Shown: positions 48,939-63,805 of the stretch, piece by piece | Position numbering within the stretch: position 1 is the first letter of the stretch | Layout of the letters: every line of letters begins with the position of its first letter | Source of the DNA: Bugula neritina | Lineage: Eukaryota; Bryozoa; Gymnolaemata; Cheilostomatida; Bugulidae | Direction: 5' to 3' | DNA: 64,000 nt | NCBI GenBank assembly: GCA_964035545.1 | Contig: OZ037768.1 | Coordinates: 24,710,319 to 24,774,318, forward strand | The notes under the pieces: model-generated | Database searches by the model: none | The model's input: the letters and a program-made list of their open reading frames with translations, nothing else | Told to the model about the DNA's origin: nothing | Program-made: the position numbers and the translations under genes

Positions 48939-51900
48939 ATGGACGGAGAACGGTCTGCAGCCGGTCCCCTGGTAGTCTTTGCCAGCCGACCAAATTCTCA
49001 CCCATTCCAGGAGCGGCAAGTTTACTGTGAGGAGCCGGTGAAGATCGGCAGATCTGTGGCCAGAGTTCACCCAGCTCCTAGCAACGCCATCTTTGACTGC
49101 AAAGTTCTCTCTCGAAATCATGCCTTGCTGTGGTTTGAGGAGGCAAAAGTAAGGGGCGTAGAAATTATTCTGTGTTTATCTTCTGGTTAATGCCTTTGTG
49201 TAGTTTATATCTTAAGAAATGTCATAAGAAATCTGTACCATGTTTAGTATTGAATACAAATCTATGTATTTCAGTTTTTCCTGCAAGATACGAAAAGCAG
49301 TAACGGCACATTTGTAAATAACCAAAGACTAAGTAAAGGTTCAGAGGAAAGTGAACCTCATGAGATATTTTCTGGAGACATCATTCAGTTTGGTGTGGAT
49401 GTGATGGAGAATTCAAAGAGAGGTCAGTGTGTAATAATATTATGTAATAATACTGAGTTATATTATGTAATAATACTGAGTTATATTATGTAATAATACT
49501 GAGTTATATTATGTAGTAATACTGAGTTATATTATGTAGTAATACTGAGTTATATTATGTAATAATACTGAGTTATATTATATAATAATACTGAGTTATA
49601 TTATGTAATAATACTGAGTTATATTATGTAATAATACTGAGTTATATTATATAATAATACTGAGTTATATTATGTAATAATACTGAGTTATATTATGTAG
49701 TAATACTGAGTTATATTATGTAATAATACTGAGTTATATTATGTAATAATACTGAGTTATATTATATAATAATACTGAGTTATATTATGTAATAATACTG
49801 AGTTATATTATGTAATAATACTGAGTTATATTATGTAATAATACTGAGTTATATTATATAATAATACTGAGTTATATTATATAATAATACTGAGTTATAT
49901 TATGTAATAATACTGAGTTATATTATGTAGTAATACTGAGTTATATTATGTAATAATACTGAGTTATATTATATAATAATACTGAGTTATATTATGTAAT
50001 AATACTGAGTTATATTATGTAATAATACTGAGTTATATTATGTAATAATACTGAGTTATATTATGTAATAATACTGAGTTATATTATGTAGTAATACTGA
50101 GTTATATTATGTAATAATACTGAGTTATATTATGTAATAATACTGAGTTATATTATGTAGTAATACTGAGTTATATTATGTAATAATACTGAGTTATATT
50201 ATGTAATAATACTGAGTTATATTATATAATAATACTGAGTTATATTATGTAGTAATACTGAGTTATATTATGTAGTAATACTGAGTTATATTATGTAATA
50301 ATACTGAGTTATATTATGTAGTAATACTGAGTTATATTATGTAGTAATACTGAGTTATATTATGTAGTAATACTGAGTTATATTATGTAGTAATACTGAG
50401 TTATATTATGTAGTAATACTGAGTCATGTTGCAGTGACTCACGGCTGTATCATGGCATCCATCACGTTGTATTTACCTGACGGCAGCGAAGGTAAGCCGA
50501 GGTTTGTCAGCAGCAGCCTGTCTAGTGCTCATTCAATAAGTACTGTACACTCACAGGAAATGTATCAGTTGTCTCAGTTCCTTCAGGAGGCTCTGCACAG
50601 AGAGCAGGTATATATTGTGTTGTAATATAATATGTTGTATAGTGTAATATAGTGTAATATAATATGTTGTATAGTGTAATATAGTGTAATGTAATATGTT
50701 GTATAGTGTAATATAGTGTAATGTAATATGTTGTATAGTGTAATATAGTGTAATATAATATGTTGTATAGTGTAATATAGTGTGATATAATATGTTGTAT
50801 AGTGTAATATAGTGTAATATAATATGTTGTATAGTGTAATATAGTGTAATATAATATGTTGTATAGTGTAATATAGTGTAATGTAATATGTTGTATAGTG
50901 TAATATAGTGTAATATAATATGTTGTATAGTGTAATATAGTGTGATATATGTTGTATAGTGTAATATAGTGTAATATAATATGTTGTATAGTGTAATATA
51001 ATATGTTGTATAGTGTAATATGGTGTAATATAATATGTTGTATAGTGTAATATAGTGTAATATAATATGTTGTATAGTGTAATATAGTGTAATATAATAT
51101 GTTGTATAGTGTAATATAATATGTTGTATAGTGTAATATGGTGTAATATAATATGTTGTATAGTGTAATATAGTGTAATATAATATGTTGTATAGTGTAA
51201 TATGGTGTAATATAATATGTTGTATAGTGTAATATAGTGTAATATAATATGTTGTATAGTGTAATATAGTGTAATATAATATGTTGTATAGTGTAATATA
51301 ATATGTTGTATAGTGTAATATGGTGTAATATAATATGTTGTATAGTGTAATATAGTGTAATATAATATGTTGTATAGTGTAATATGGTGTAATGTAATAT
51401 GTTGTATAGTGTAATATAGTGTGATATAATATGTTGTATAGTGTAATATAGTGTAATATAATATGTTGTATAGTGTAATATAGTGTAATATAATATGTTG
51501 TATAGTGTAATATAGTGTAATATAATATGTTGTATAGTGTAATATAGTGTGATATAATATGTTGTATAGTGTAATATAATATGTTGTATAGTGTAATATA
51601 GTGTAATATAATATGTTGTATAGTGTAATATAGTGTAATATAATATGTTGTATAGTGTAATATAGTGTAATATAATATGTTGTACAGTGTAATATAGTGT
51701 AATATAATATGTTGTATAGTGTAATATAGTGTAATATAATATGTTGTATAGTGTAATATAGTGTGATATAATATGTTGTATAGTGTAATATAGTGTAATA
51801 TAATATGTTGTATAGTGTAATATAGTGTGATATAATATGTTGTATAGTGTAATATAATATGTTGTATAGTGTAATATAGTGTGATATAATATGTTGTATA

Positions 51901-54900
51901 GTGTAATATAGTGTAATATAATATGTTGTATAGTGTAATATAGTGTGATATAATATGTTGTATAGTGTAATATAGTGTAATATAATATGTTGTATAGTGT
52001 AATATAGTGTAATATAATATGTTGTATAGTGTAATATAGTGTGATATAATATGTTGTATAGTGTAATATAATATGTTGTATAGTGTAATATAGTGTAATA
52101 TAATATGTTGTATAGTGTAATATAGTGTAATATAATATGTTGTATAGTGTAATATAGTGTAATATAATATGTTGTACAGTGTAATATAGTGTAATATAAT
52201 ATGTTGTATAGTGTAATATAGTGTAATATAATATGTTGTATAGTGTAATATAGTGTGATATAATATGTTGTATAGTGTAATATAGTGTGATATAATATAG
52301 TGTATAGTGTAATATAGTGTGATATAATATGTTGTATAGTGTAATATAATATGTTGTATAGTGTAATATAGTGTAATATAATATGTTGTATAGTGTAATA
52401 TAGTGTAATATAATATGTTGTACAGTGTAATATAGTGTAATATAATATGTTGTATAGTGTAATATAGTGTAATATAATATGTTGTATAGTGTAATATAGT
52501 GTAATATAATATGTTGTATAGTGTAATATAGTGTGATATAATATGTTGTATAGTGTAATATAGTGTGATAGAATATGTTATATAGTGTAATATAATATAG
52601 TATATAATGTAATATAACATAGTATATAGTGTAATTTAATATGTTGTACAGATTCTACAAGATAAACTAACACATCTACAGAGCTTGTTACATTCTACAA
52701 ATGAATCGTGTGAATCGAGTTGGCAAGCTCTGATCAAAGAGGACCGACTTTTGTCTAAACTAGAGGTTCTACAGAATCAGCTTTCTGTGTATAGTAAAGT
52801 GAGTATATGTTATATTACTATTATACTGTAATATTATACTGTAATATATTACTATTATACTGTAATATTACTATTATACTGTAATATTATACTGTAATAT
52901 ATTACTATTATACTGTAATATTGTACTGTAATATATTACTATTATACTGTAATATTACTATTATACTGTAATATTATACTGTAATATATTACTATTATAC
53001 TGTAATATTACTATTATACTGTAATATTATACTGTAATATTATACTGTAATATTGTACTGTAATATATTACTATTATACTGTAATATTACTATTATACTG
53101 TAATATTATACTGTAATATATTACTATTATACTGTAATATTACTATTATACTGTAATATTATACTGTAATATATTACTATTATACTGTAATATTGTACTG
53201 TAATATATTACTATTATACTGTAATATTACTATTATACTGTAATATTATACTGTAATATATTACTATTATACTGTAATATTACTATTATACTGTAATATT
53301 ATACTGTAATATTATACTGTAATATTGTACTGTAATATATTACTATTATACTGTAATATTACTATTATACTGTAATATTATACTGTAATATTACTATTAT
53401 ACTGTAATATTATACTGTAATATATTACTATTATACTGTAATATTGTACTGTAATATATTACTATTATACTGTAATATATTACTATTATACTGTAATATT
53501 ATACTGTAATATATTACTATTATACTGTAATATTGTACTGTAATATATTACTATTATACTGTAATATTACTATTATACTGTAATATTATACTGTAATATA
53601 TTACTATAATATATTACTATTATAATATATTACTATTATAGTATATTACTATACGCATATTCTACAGAACCAAACTGAAGGGAGTCTTCAGCACCAGATC
53701 ATAAGTATGGAGGAGGAGAGACTTCGCTATGAACAGAGTAGCAAGGAGTCTCTACGGAAGGTTCTAGAAGAGAAGATTGTAGCTATTCAAGATCTGGCTG
53801 AAGTAGAGGTAACTACCTGCTAGCCCTTCTAGCTACTTGCTACCCCTTCTAGTTACTTGCTACCCCTTCTAGTTACTTGCTACCCCTTTATGCAAGTTCT
53901 GCTGCTACAATTTTAGAGGTCATTGGCTAACACTGAGAATGAATGTCAGTATCTGAAAGACTTACATGAGAAAAGTCAGCAGCAATACGCTGACCTAACT
54001 GAGCAGTTTGAAGCTAAGATGAAGGAGCACTCAGAGCTGGAACAACAACTGCAGGTTGACATGTTATATATATTATATAACTGAGTATGTTATATAACTG
54101 AGTGTATTATATAACTGAGTATATTATATAACTGAGTATATTATATAACTGAGTATGTTATATAACTGAGTGTATTATATAACTGAGTGTATTATATAAC
54201 TGAGTATATTATATAACTGAGTATGTTATATAACTGAGTGTATTATATAACTGAGTGTATTATATAACTGAGTGTATTATATAACTGAGTATATTATATA
54301 ACTGAGTGTATTATATAACTGAGTGTATTATATAACTGAGTGTATTATATAACTGAGTGTATTATATAACTGAGTATGTTATATAACTGAGTGTATTATA
54401 TGACTGAGTGTATTATATAACTGAGTGTATTATATAACTGAGTATATTATATAACTGAGTGTATTATATAACTGAGTGTATTATATAACTGCGTGTATTA
54501 TATGACTGAGTGTATTATATAACTGAGTGTATTATATAACTGAGTGTATTATATAACTGAGTGTATTATATAACTGAGTATGTTATATAACTGAGTGTAT
54601 TATATAACTGAGTATGTTATATAACTGAGTGTGTTATATAACTGAGTGTATTATATAACTGAGTGTATTATATAACTGAGTATATTATATAACTGAGTGT
54701 ATTATATAACTGAGTGTATTATATAACTGAGTGTATTATATAACTGAGTGTATTATATAACTGAGTGTATTATATAACTGAGTGTATTATATAACTGAGT
54801 GTATTATATAACTGAGTGTATCATATAACTGAGTGTATCATATAACTGAGTGTATCATATAACTGAGTATATCATATAACTGAGTGTATCATATAACTGA

Positions 54901-57900
54901 GTGTATTATATAACTGAGTGTATTATATAACTGAGTATATTATATAACTGAGTATATTATATAACTGAGTATATTATATAACTGAGTATATTATATTACT
55001 GAGTATATTATATAACTGAGTATATTATATAACTGAGTGTATTATATAACTGAGTGTATTATATAACTGAGTGTATTATATAACTGAGTGTATTATATAA
55101 CTGAGTATATTATATAACTGAGTGTATTATATAACTGAGTGTATTATATAACTGAGTATATTATATAACTGAGTGTATTATATAACTGAGTATATTATAT
55201 AACTGAGTGTATTATATAACTGAGTATATTATATGACTGAGTATATTATATAACTGAGTATATTATATGACTGAGTGTATGCAGGGTATACGTATAAACA
55301 ACATGTTGTTGCTCTGAGTAGGAAGCAGTGACTAAAAGGGAAGCAGATTATACAGAATATGAGGCTATAAAAGATGGAATTCAGGCTAAACTGGAGGCAG
55401 CTTTAGCTGACAGAGATGCCTACCAGGCTAAAGTCATACACCTACAGAATATGCAATCACAGCCATCTAAATCAGAACCGAGTGCTAATGGTGGTGGTGA
55501 CGATTCCCCAATCAATGGAGAAATATTGGAAGGAGAGAGAGACTCGTGTCACCCGCCCTCTCCTGACTCAGTTGACTCAATAGAATCTCTCAGACTACAA
55601 GTCGAAGATTCACAAATCAAAATACAAGACTATCAGAGTGAGTATTACAGTAACACAGTATATTATGTTATAGTAACACAGTATATTATGTTACAGTAAC
55701 GCAGTATATTATGTTATAGTAACACAGTATATTATGTTATAGTAACACAGTATATTATGTTATAGTAACGCAGTATATTATGTTATAGTAACACAGTATA
55801 TTATGTTATAGTAACACAGTATATTATGTTATAGTAACGCAGTATATTATGTTATAGTAACGCAGTATATTATGTTATAGTAACACAGTATATTATGTTA
55901 TAGTAACACAGTATATTATGTTATAGTAACACAGTATATTATGTTATAGTAACACAGTATATTATGTTATAGTAACACAGTATATTATGTTATAGTAACA
56001 CAGTATATTATGTTATAGTAACACAGTATATTATGTTATAGTAACGCAGTATATTATGTTATAGTAACACAGTATATTATGTTATAGTAACACAGTATAT
56101 TATGTTATAGTAACGCAGTATATTATGTTATAGTAACGCAGTATATTATGTTATAGTAACACAGTATATTATGTTATAGTAACACAGTATATTATGTTAT
56201 AGTAACACAGTATATTATGTTATAGTAACACAGTATATTATGTTATAGTAACACAGTATATTATGTTATAGTAACACAGTATATTATGTTATAGTAACAC
56301 AGTATATTATGTTATAGTAACACAGTATATTATGTTATAGTAACACAGTATATTATGTTATATTACACAGTATATTATGTTATAGTAACACAGTATATTA
56401 TGTTACAGTAACACAGTATATTGTGTTATAGTAACGCAGTATATTATGTTATAGTAACACAGTATATTATGTTATAGTAACACAGTATATTATGTTATAG
56501 TAACACAGTATATTATGTTATAGTAACACAGTATATTATGTTATATTACACAGTATATTATGTTATAGTAACACAGTATATTATGTTATAGTAACACAGT
56601 ATATTATGTTATAGTAACACAGTATATTATGTTATAGTAACACAGTATATTATGTTATAGTAACACAGTATATTATGTTATAGTAACACAGTATATTATG
56701 TTATAGTAACACAGTATATTATGTTATAGTAACACAGTATATTATGTTATAGTAACACAGTATATTATGTTATAGTAACACAGTATATTATGTTATAGTA
56801 ACACAGTATATTATGTTATAGTAACACAGTATATTATGTTATATTACACAGTATATTATGTTATAGTAACACAGTATATTATGTTATAGTAACACAGTAT
56901 ATTATGTTATAGTAACACAGTATATTATGTTATAGTAACACAGTATATTATGTTATAGTAACACAGTATATCATGTTATAGTAACACAGTATATTGACAG
57001 ATCTGTTGAATAAAGCAAAGCAGTCGCTAGCAGAAAGAGATGATGAAGTGAAGCAGTTAAATCAGAACATGGAGCAGGCGCAGCTGGAAATAGTGGAGTA
57101 TGTGACAAAAGTGGCTACATTAGAAGAGAAACTCAAGCTAGTCTCCGAGCATAATGGGGGGCGGGTGGATGAAACAACCAAACTGCTGCAAGGTGGGGTG
57201 CTTTATTTTCTATAATAATATTATTTATATACAGTACTTCAGTATGCACTGTACCACTATACCGTATTTCAACATGCACTGTACCACTATACTGTATTTC
57301 AGTATGTTTGAACATTGATAGTTTTGTTTTAGAGCAAATAACACAGCTAACCCTTTCCCACAACACCGTTGTTGAAGATCTTAAAGGTAATCACTTTTTG
57401 GGATTTCATTTCCTATTTCGAGTATAGATAGTAATAATATAGACATGAGTATAGATAGTAATAATATAGACATGAGTATAGATAGTAATAATATATACAT
57501 GAGTATAGATAGTAATAATATAGACATGAGTATAGATAGTAATAATATATACATGAGTATAGATAGTAATAATATAGACATGAGTATAGATAGTAATAAT
57601 ATAGACATGAGTATAGATAGTAATAATATAGACATGAGTATAGATAGTAATAATGTAGACATGAGTATAGATAGTAATAATATAGACATGAGTATAGATA
57701 GTAATAATATAGACATGAGTATAGATAGTAATAATATAGACATGAGTATAGATAGTAATAATATATACATGAGTATAGATAGTAATAATGTAGACATGAG
57801 TATAGATAGTAATAATATAGACATGAGTATAGATAGTAATAATATATACATGAGTATAGATAGTAATAATGTAGACATGAGTATAGATAGTAATAATATA

Positions 57901-60900
57901 GACATGAGTATAGATAGTAATAATATAGACATGAGTATAGATAGTAATAATATAGACATGAGTATAGATAGTAATAATGTAGACATGAGTATAGATAGTA
58001 ATAATATAGACATGAGTATAGATAGTAATAATATAGACATGAGTATAGATAGTAATAATATAGACATGAGTATAGATAGTAATAATATAGACATGAGTAT
58101 AGATAGTAATAATGTAGACATGAGTATAGATAGTAATAATATAGACATGAGTATAGATAGTAATAATATAGACATGAGTATAGATAGTAATAATATATAC
58201 ATGAGTATAGATAGTAATAATATATACATGAGTATAGATAGTAATAATATATACATGAGTATAGATAGTAATAATATAGACATGAGTATAGATAGTAATA
58301 ATGTAGACATGAGTATAGATAGTAATAATATAGACATGAGTATAGATAGTAATAATATAGACATGAGTATAGATAGTAATAATATAGACATGAGTATAGA
58401 TAGTAATAATATAGACATGAGTATAGATAGTAATAATATAGACATGAGTATAGATAGTAATAATATAGACATGAGTATAGATAGTAATAATATATACATG
58501 AGTATAGATAGTAATAATATAGACATGAGTATAGATAGTAATAATATAGACATGAGTATAGATAGTAATAATATAGACATGAGTATAGATAGTAATAATA
58601 TAGACATGAGTATAGATAGTAATAATATATACATGAGTATAGATAGTAATAATATAGACATGAGTATAGATAGTAATATACTAGACATGAGTATAGATAG
58701 TAATAATGTAGACATGAGTATAGATAGTAATAATATAGACATGAGTATAGATAGTAATAATGTAGACATGAGTATAGATAGTAATAATATAGACATGAGT
58801 ATAGATAGTAATAATATAGACATGAGTATAGATAGTAATAATATAGACATGAGTATAGATAGTAATAATATAGACATGAGTATAGATAGTTATAATATAG
58901 ACATGAGTATAGATAGTAATAATATAGACATGAGTATAGATAGTAATAATATATACATGAGTATAGATAGTAATAATGTAGACATGAGTATAGATAGTAA
59001 TAATATATACATGAGTATAGATAGTAATAATGTAGACATGAGTATAGATAGTAATAATATAGACATGAGTATAGATAGTAATAATATATACATGAGTATA
59101 GATAGTAATAATGTAGACATGAGTATAGATAGTAATAATATAGACATGAGTATAGATAGTAATAATATATACATGAGTATAGATAGTAATAATGTAGACA
59201 TGAGTATAGATAGTAATAATATAGACATGAGTATAGATAGTAATAATATAGACATGAGTATAGATAGTAATAATATAGACATGAGTATAGATAGTAATAA
59301 TATAGACATGAGTATAGATAGTAATAATATAGACATGAGTATAGATAGTAATAATATAGACATGAGTATAGATAGTAATAATATAGACATGAGTATAGAT
59401 AGTAATAATATAGACATGAGTATAGATAGTAATAATATAGACATGAGTATAGATAGTAATAATATAGACATGAGTATAGATAGTAATAATATAGACATGA
59501 GTATAGATAGTAATAATATAGACATGAGTATAGATAGTAATAATATATACATGAGTATAGATAGTAATAATATAGACATGAGTATAGATAGTAATAATAT
59601 AGACATGAGTATAGATAGTAATAATATAGACATGAGTATAGATAGTAATAATATAGACATGAGTATAGATAGTAATAATATAGACATGAGTATAGATAGT
59701 AATAATATAGACATGAGTATAGATAGTAATAATATATACATGAGTATAGATAGTAATAATATAGACATGAGTATAGATAGTAATAATATAGACATGAGTA
59801 TAGATAGTAATAATATAGACATGAGTATAGATAGTAATAATATAGACATGAGTATAGATAGTAATAATATAGACATGAGTATAGATAGTAATAATATAGA
59901 CATGAGTATAGATAGTAATAATATAGACATGAGTATAGATAGTAATAATATAGACATGAGTATAGATAGTAATAATATAGACATGAGTATAGATAGTAAT
60001 AATATAGACATGAGTATAGATAGTAATAATATAGACATGAGTATAGATAGTAATAATATAGACATGAGTATAGATAGTAATAATATATACATGAGTATAG
60101 ATAGTAATAATATAGACATGAGTATAGATAGTAATAATATAGACATGAGTATAGATAGTAATAATATAGACATGAGTATAGATAGTAATAATGTAGACAT
60201 GAGTATAGATAGTAATAATATAGACATGAGTATAGATAGTAATAATATAGACATGAGTATAGATAGTAATAATATAGACATGAGTATAGATAGTAATAAT
60301 ATAGACATGAGTATAGATAGTAATAATATAGACATGAGTATAGATAGTAATAATATAGACATGGGTATAGATAGTAATAATATAGACATGAGTATAGATA
60401 GTAATAATATAGACATGAGTATAGATAGTAATAATATATACATGAGTATAGATAGTAATAATATAGACATGAGTATAGATAGTAATAATATAGACATGAG
60501 TATAGATAGTAATAATATAGACATGAGTATAGATAGTAATATACTAGACATGAGTATAGATAGTAATAATGTAGACATGAGTATAGATAGTAATAATATA
60601 GACATGAGTATAGATAGTAATAATGTAGACATGAGTATAGATAGTAATAATATAGACATGAGTATAGATAGTAATAATATAGACATGAGTATAGATAGTA
60701 ATAATATAGACATGAGTATAGATAGTAATAATATAGACATGAGTATAGATAGTAATAATATAGACATGAGTATAGATAGTAATAATATAGACATGAGTAT
60801 AGATAGTAATAATATAGACATGAGTATAGATAGTAATAATATAGACATGAGTATAGATAGTAATAATATAGACATGAGTATAGATAGTAATAATATAGAC

Positions 60901-63787
60901 ATGAGTATAGATAGTAATAATATAGACATGAGTATAGATAGTAATAATATAGACATGAGTATAGATAGTAATAATATAGACATGAGTATAGATAGTAATA
61001 ATGTAGACATGAGTATAGATAGTAATAATATATACATGAGTATAGATAGTAATAATGTAGACATGAGTATAGATAGTAATAATATATACATGAGTATAGA
61101 TAGTAATAATATAGACATGAGTATAGATAGTAATAATATATACATGAGTATAGATAGTAATACACTGATTGTTCAGCTGAACTGGAAGCCATGCGGAAGG
61201 CAGAGGAGAGTAGCACTGGGGGAGACACGCAAGATCATGCAGTGGATGCTGATACTAAAAGTGATGACAAAACTGATGGGTTGAATTTAGGGCTGGAAGA
61301 GACCACCAAGGGAGAGAACACAGAGGTGGAGACCATAGAGGGAGAGACCACCAAGGGAGAGAACACAGAGGTGGAGACCATAGAGGGGGTAAAAGAACTC
61401 TCTAACAGCCAAAAAGCAGAGGCGGCTGACCTTAGAGAACAGATTCAACAGTTAAAGGGTTTGTAGATAGCCAGCTCTATAAGTTCTCTAGTATTACTCT
61501 ATAAGTTCTCTAGTATTACTCTATAAGTTCTCTAGTATTACTCTATAAGTTCTCTAGTATTACTCTATAAGTTCTCTAGTATTACTCTATAAGTTCTCTA
61601 GTATTACTCTATAAGTTCTCTAGTATTGTCCTGGTTATCACTGCTATTGATGTTTTTTTATTCCACAGATCAACTTTCCAACCAACAAACACTAAACCAG
61701 CAGAGAAATGCAGAGACATGCAGTCTACAAGGTACAATAGTTCTATGCCAGTTGACTAGCACCTGAAAACACTTTACTAGCACCTGAAAACACTTTACTA
61801 GCACCTGAAAACACTTTACTAGCACCTGAAAACACTTTACTAGCACCTGAAAACACTTTCCTAGCACCTGAAAACACTTTACTAGCACCTGAAAACACTT
61901 TACTAGCACCTGAAAACACTTTACTAGCACCTGAAGATCTGCTACTTTCTATATACTACTCTCTATATACTACTCTCTATATACTACTTTCTATATACTA
62001 CTCTCTATATACTACTCTCTATATACTACTCTCTATATACTACTCTCTATATACTACTTTCTATATACTACTCTCTATATACTACTCTCTATATACTACT
62101 GTCTATATACTACTCTCTATATACTACTGTCTATATACTACTGTCTATATACTACTCTCTATATACTACTGTCTATATACTACTGTCTATATACTACTGT
62201 CTATATACTACTCTCTATATACTACTGTCTATATACTACTGTCTATATACTACTCTCTATATACTACTCTCTATATACTACTGTCTATATACTACTGTCT
62301 ATATACTACTCTCTATATACTACTCTATATATACTACTCTCTATATACTACTCTCTATATACTACTCTATATATACTACTCTCTATATACTACTGTCTAT
62401 ATACTACTCTCTATATACTACTCTCTATATACTACTGTCTATATTCTACTGTCTATATACTACTCTCTATATACTACTGTCTATATACTACTGTCTATAT
62501 ACTACTGTCTATATACTACTGTCTATATACTACTCTCTATATACTACTGTCTATATACTACTGTCTATATACTACTCTCTATATACTACTCTCTATATAC
62601 TACTCTCTATATACTACTCTCTATATACTACTGTCTATATACTACTCTCTATATACTACTGTCTATATACTACTGTCTATATACTACTGTCTATATACTA
62701 CTGTCTATATACTACTCTCTATATACTACTGTCTATATACTACTGTCTATATACTACTGTCTATATACTACTGTCTATATTCTACTGTCTATATACTACT
62801 GTCTATATTCTACTGTCTATATACTACTGTCTATATTCTACTGTCTATATACTACTGTCTATATACTACTGTCTATATTCTACTGTCTATATTCTACTTT
62901 CAGTTGACCTCAGCGAGGCGCGTCTCCAGGCGCAGATTCAAGCTGACGCAGCTCTGGAATATAAAGGTTGGCCTCCATTTTGTCTCTGTTCTACCACTCT
63001 ACTACTCTATTCTATACTCTACTACTCTATTCTATACTCTACTACTCTATTCTATACTCTGCTACTCTATTCTATACTCTACTACTCTATTCTATACTCT
63101 ACTACTCTATTCTATACTCTGCTACTCTATTCTATACTCTACTACTCTATTCTATACTCTACTACTCTATTCTATACTCTACTACTCTATTCTATACTCT
63201 ACTACTCTATTCTATACTCTACTACTCTATTCTATACTCTACTACTCTATTCTATACTCTACTACTCTATTCTATACTCTACTACTCTATTCTATACTCT
63301 ACTACTCTATTCTATACTCTACTACTCTATTCTATACTCTGCTACTCTATTCTATACTCTACTACTCTATTCTATACTCTACTACTCTATTCTATACTCT
63401 ACTACTCTATTCTATACTCTACTACTCTATTCTATACTCTACTACTCTATTCTATACTCTACTACTCTATTCTATACTCTACTACTCTATTCTATACTCT
63501 ACTACTCTATTCTATACTCTACTACTCTATTCTATACTCTACTACTCTATTCTATACTCTACTACTCTATTCTATACTCTGCTACTCTATTCTATACTCT
63601 ACTACTCTATTCTATACTCTACTACTCTATTCTATACTCTACTACTTCACTAGTCTGTGTTATTGTGTAGAACAACTGAAGTCCCTGGAAGCTAAGCTAC
63701 AAGAACTTAGTGACGTACACACAGCATATACTGTCAAAGCTGAAGGTGACAGTGCTGCATGGAAGGAAGAGGCTCTCACTAATAAAG
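48939..63787 (+). CDS. SLMAP: SLMAP, FHA-domain coiled-coil STRIPAK adaptor, 3' end missing
   Basis: Thirteen coding exons: 48939-49148, 49275-49422, 50435-50607, 52652-52798, 53668-53808, 53917-54054, 55322-55637, 57001-57192, 57333-57386, 61177-61458, 61669-61731, 62904-62966 and 63671-63787. They give 681 codons and continue past the window. The FHA domain occupies about residues 10-125: [45 protein letters not shown] and [10 protein letters not shown] carry the family's G-R, S-x-x-H and N-G residues. Next come [16 protein letters not shown] and [18 protein letters not shown], close to animal SLMAP, then long Glu/Lys/Gln-rich coiled coils. Known role: the FHA domain binds phosphorylated MST1/2 and brings STRIPAK PP2A to switch off Hippo signalling; a C-terminal membrane anchor is expected beyond the window. 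From exon 7 onward every intron is phase 1. Donors after exons 6, 8 and 10 (GTTGAC, GTGGGG, GTTTGT) are weak. Confidence 0.92.
49426..50425. repeat. 23-bp array, SLMAP intron 2
   Basis: Unit aataatactgagttatatta plus tgt, about 43 copies. The acceptor gagtcatgttgcag is a modified gagttatattatg unit. Confidence 0.93.
50612..52650. repeat. 32-bp array ending in the acceptor, SLMAP intron 3
   Basis: Unit gtaatataatatgttgtata plus gtgtaatatagt, about 63 copies. The acceptor taatatgttgtacag is a unit carrying the tacag variant, which also occurs inside the array (near 51683, 52172 and 52420). The minus strand stays open for about 690 codons, an artefact. Confidence 0.93.
52806..53655. repeat. Compound 11/19-bp array, SLMAP intron 4
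   Basis: Mixture of tactattatactgtaatat and attatactgta units in repeating blocks, filling the intron. Confidence 0.9.
53816..53892. repeat. 20-bp repeat, SLMAP intron 5
   Basis: Three to four copies of agttacttgctaccccttct in a 108-bp intron, a small young-looking array. Confidence 0.9.
54066..55280. repeat. 17-bp array, SLMAP intron 6
   Basis: Unit gagtgtattatataact with tgt/tat variants, about 71 copies, with a local block of tcatataact variants at 54830-54895. Confidence 0.93.
55644..56995. repeat. 23-bp array, SLMAP intron 7
   Basis: Unit agtaacacagtatattatgt plus tat, about 58 copies. It starts seven bases after the donor and ends in the acceptor acacagtatattgacag, a unit with one change. 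Confidence 0.93.
57225..57306. repeat. ~32-bp repeat, SLMAP intron 8
   Basis: Two to three copies of gcactgtaccactatac plus gtatttca in a 140-bp intron. Confidence 0.8.
57420..61162. repeat. 27-bp array of ~139 units, SLMAP intron 9
   Basis: Unit gagtatagatagtaataata plus tagacat, about 139 copies over 3.7 kb with almost no length change. Variants change one base (tatatacat, gtagacat). A rare variant aatatactagacat occurs twice, 1863 bp (exactly 69 units) apart, with matching neighbours, indicating a large internal duplication. Both strands are open for more than 1200 codons, but the plus frame enters exon 10 out of register. Confidence 0.95.
61472..61627. repeat. 22-bp array, SLMAP intron 10
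   Basis: Unit ctataagttctctagtatta plus ct, about seven copies. Confidence 0.92.
61757..61935. repeat. 21-bp array, SLMAP intron 11, first array
   Basis: Unit actagcacctgaaaacactt plus t, about eight near-identical copies. Confidence 0.92.
61944..62900. repeat. 16-bp array forming the acceptor tract, SLMAP intron 11
   Basis: Unit ctctctatatactact with a ctgtct variant, about 60 copies. The acceptor ctatattctactttcag is the last unit, so the array also supplies the polypyrimidine tract. Confidence 0.93.
62993..63645. repeat. 20-bp array, SLMAP intron 12
   Basis: Unit ctactactctattctatact, about 33 copies, nearly identical apart from rare gctactc variants. Confidence 0.93.
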
Positions 63788-63805
63788 GTAACATTTACAC
63801 TTTAC

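Noticed and set aside
50551-52620. A 689-codon minus-strand frame
   Set aside because: It is the antisense of the 32-bp array in SLMAP intron 3; its translation is repetitive and it overlaps exon 3 of SLMAP antisense.
57445-61284. A 1279-codon plus-strand frame and 1271-codon minus-strand frame in the 27-bp array
   Set aside because: They are products of a stop-free unit whose length is a multiple of three. The plus frame runs into SLMAP exon 10 out of register and the peptides are pure nonapeptide repeats.
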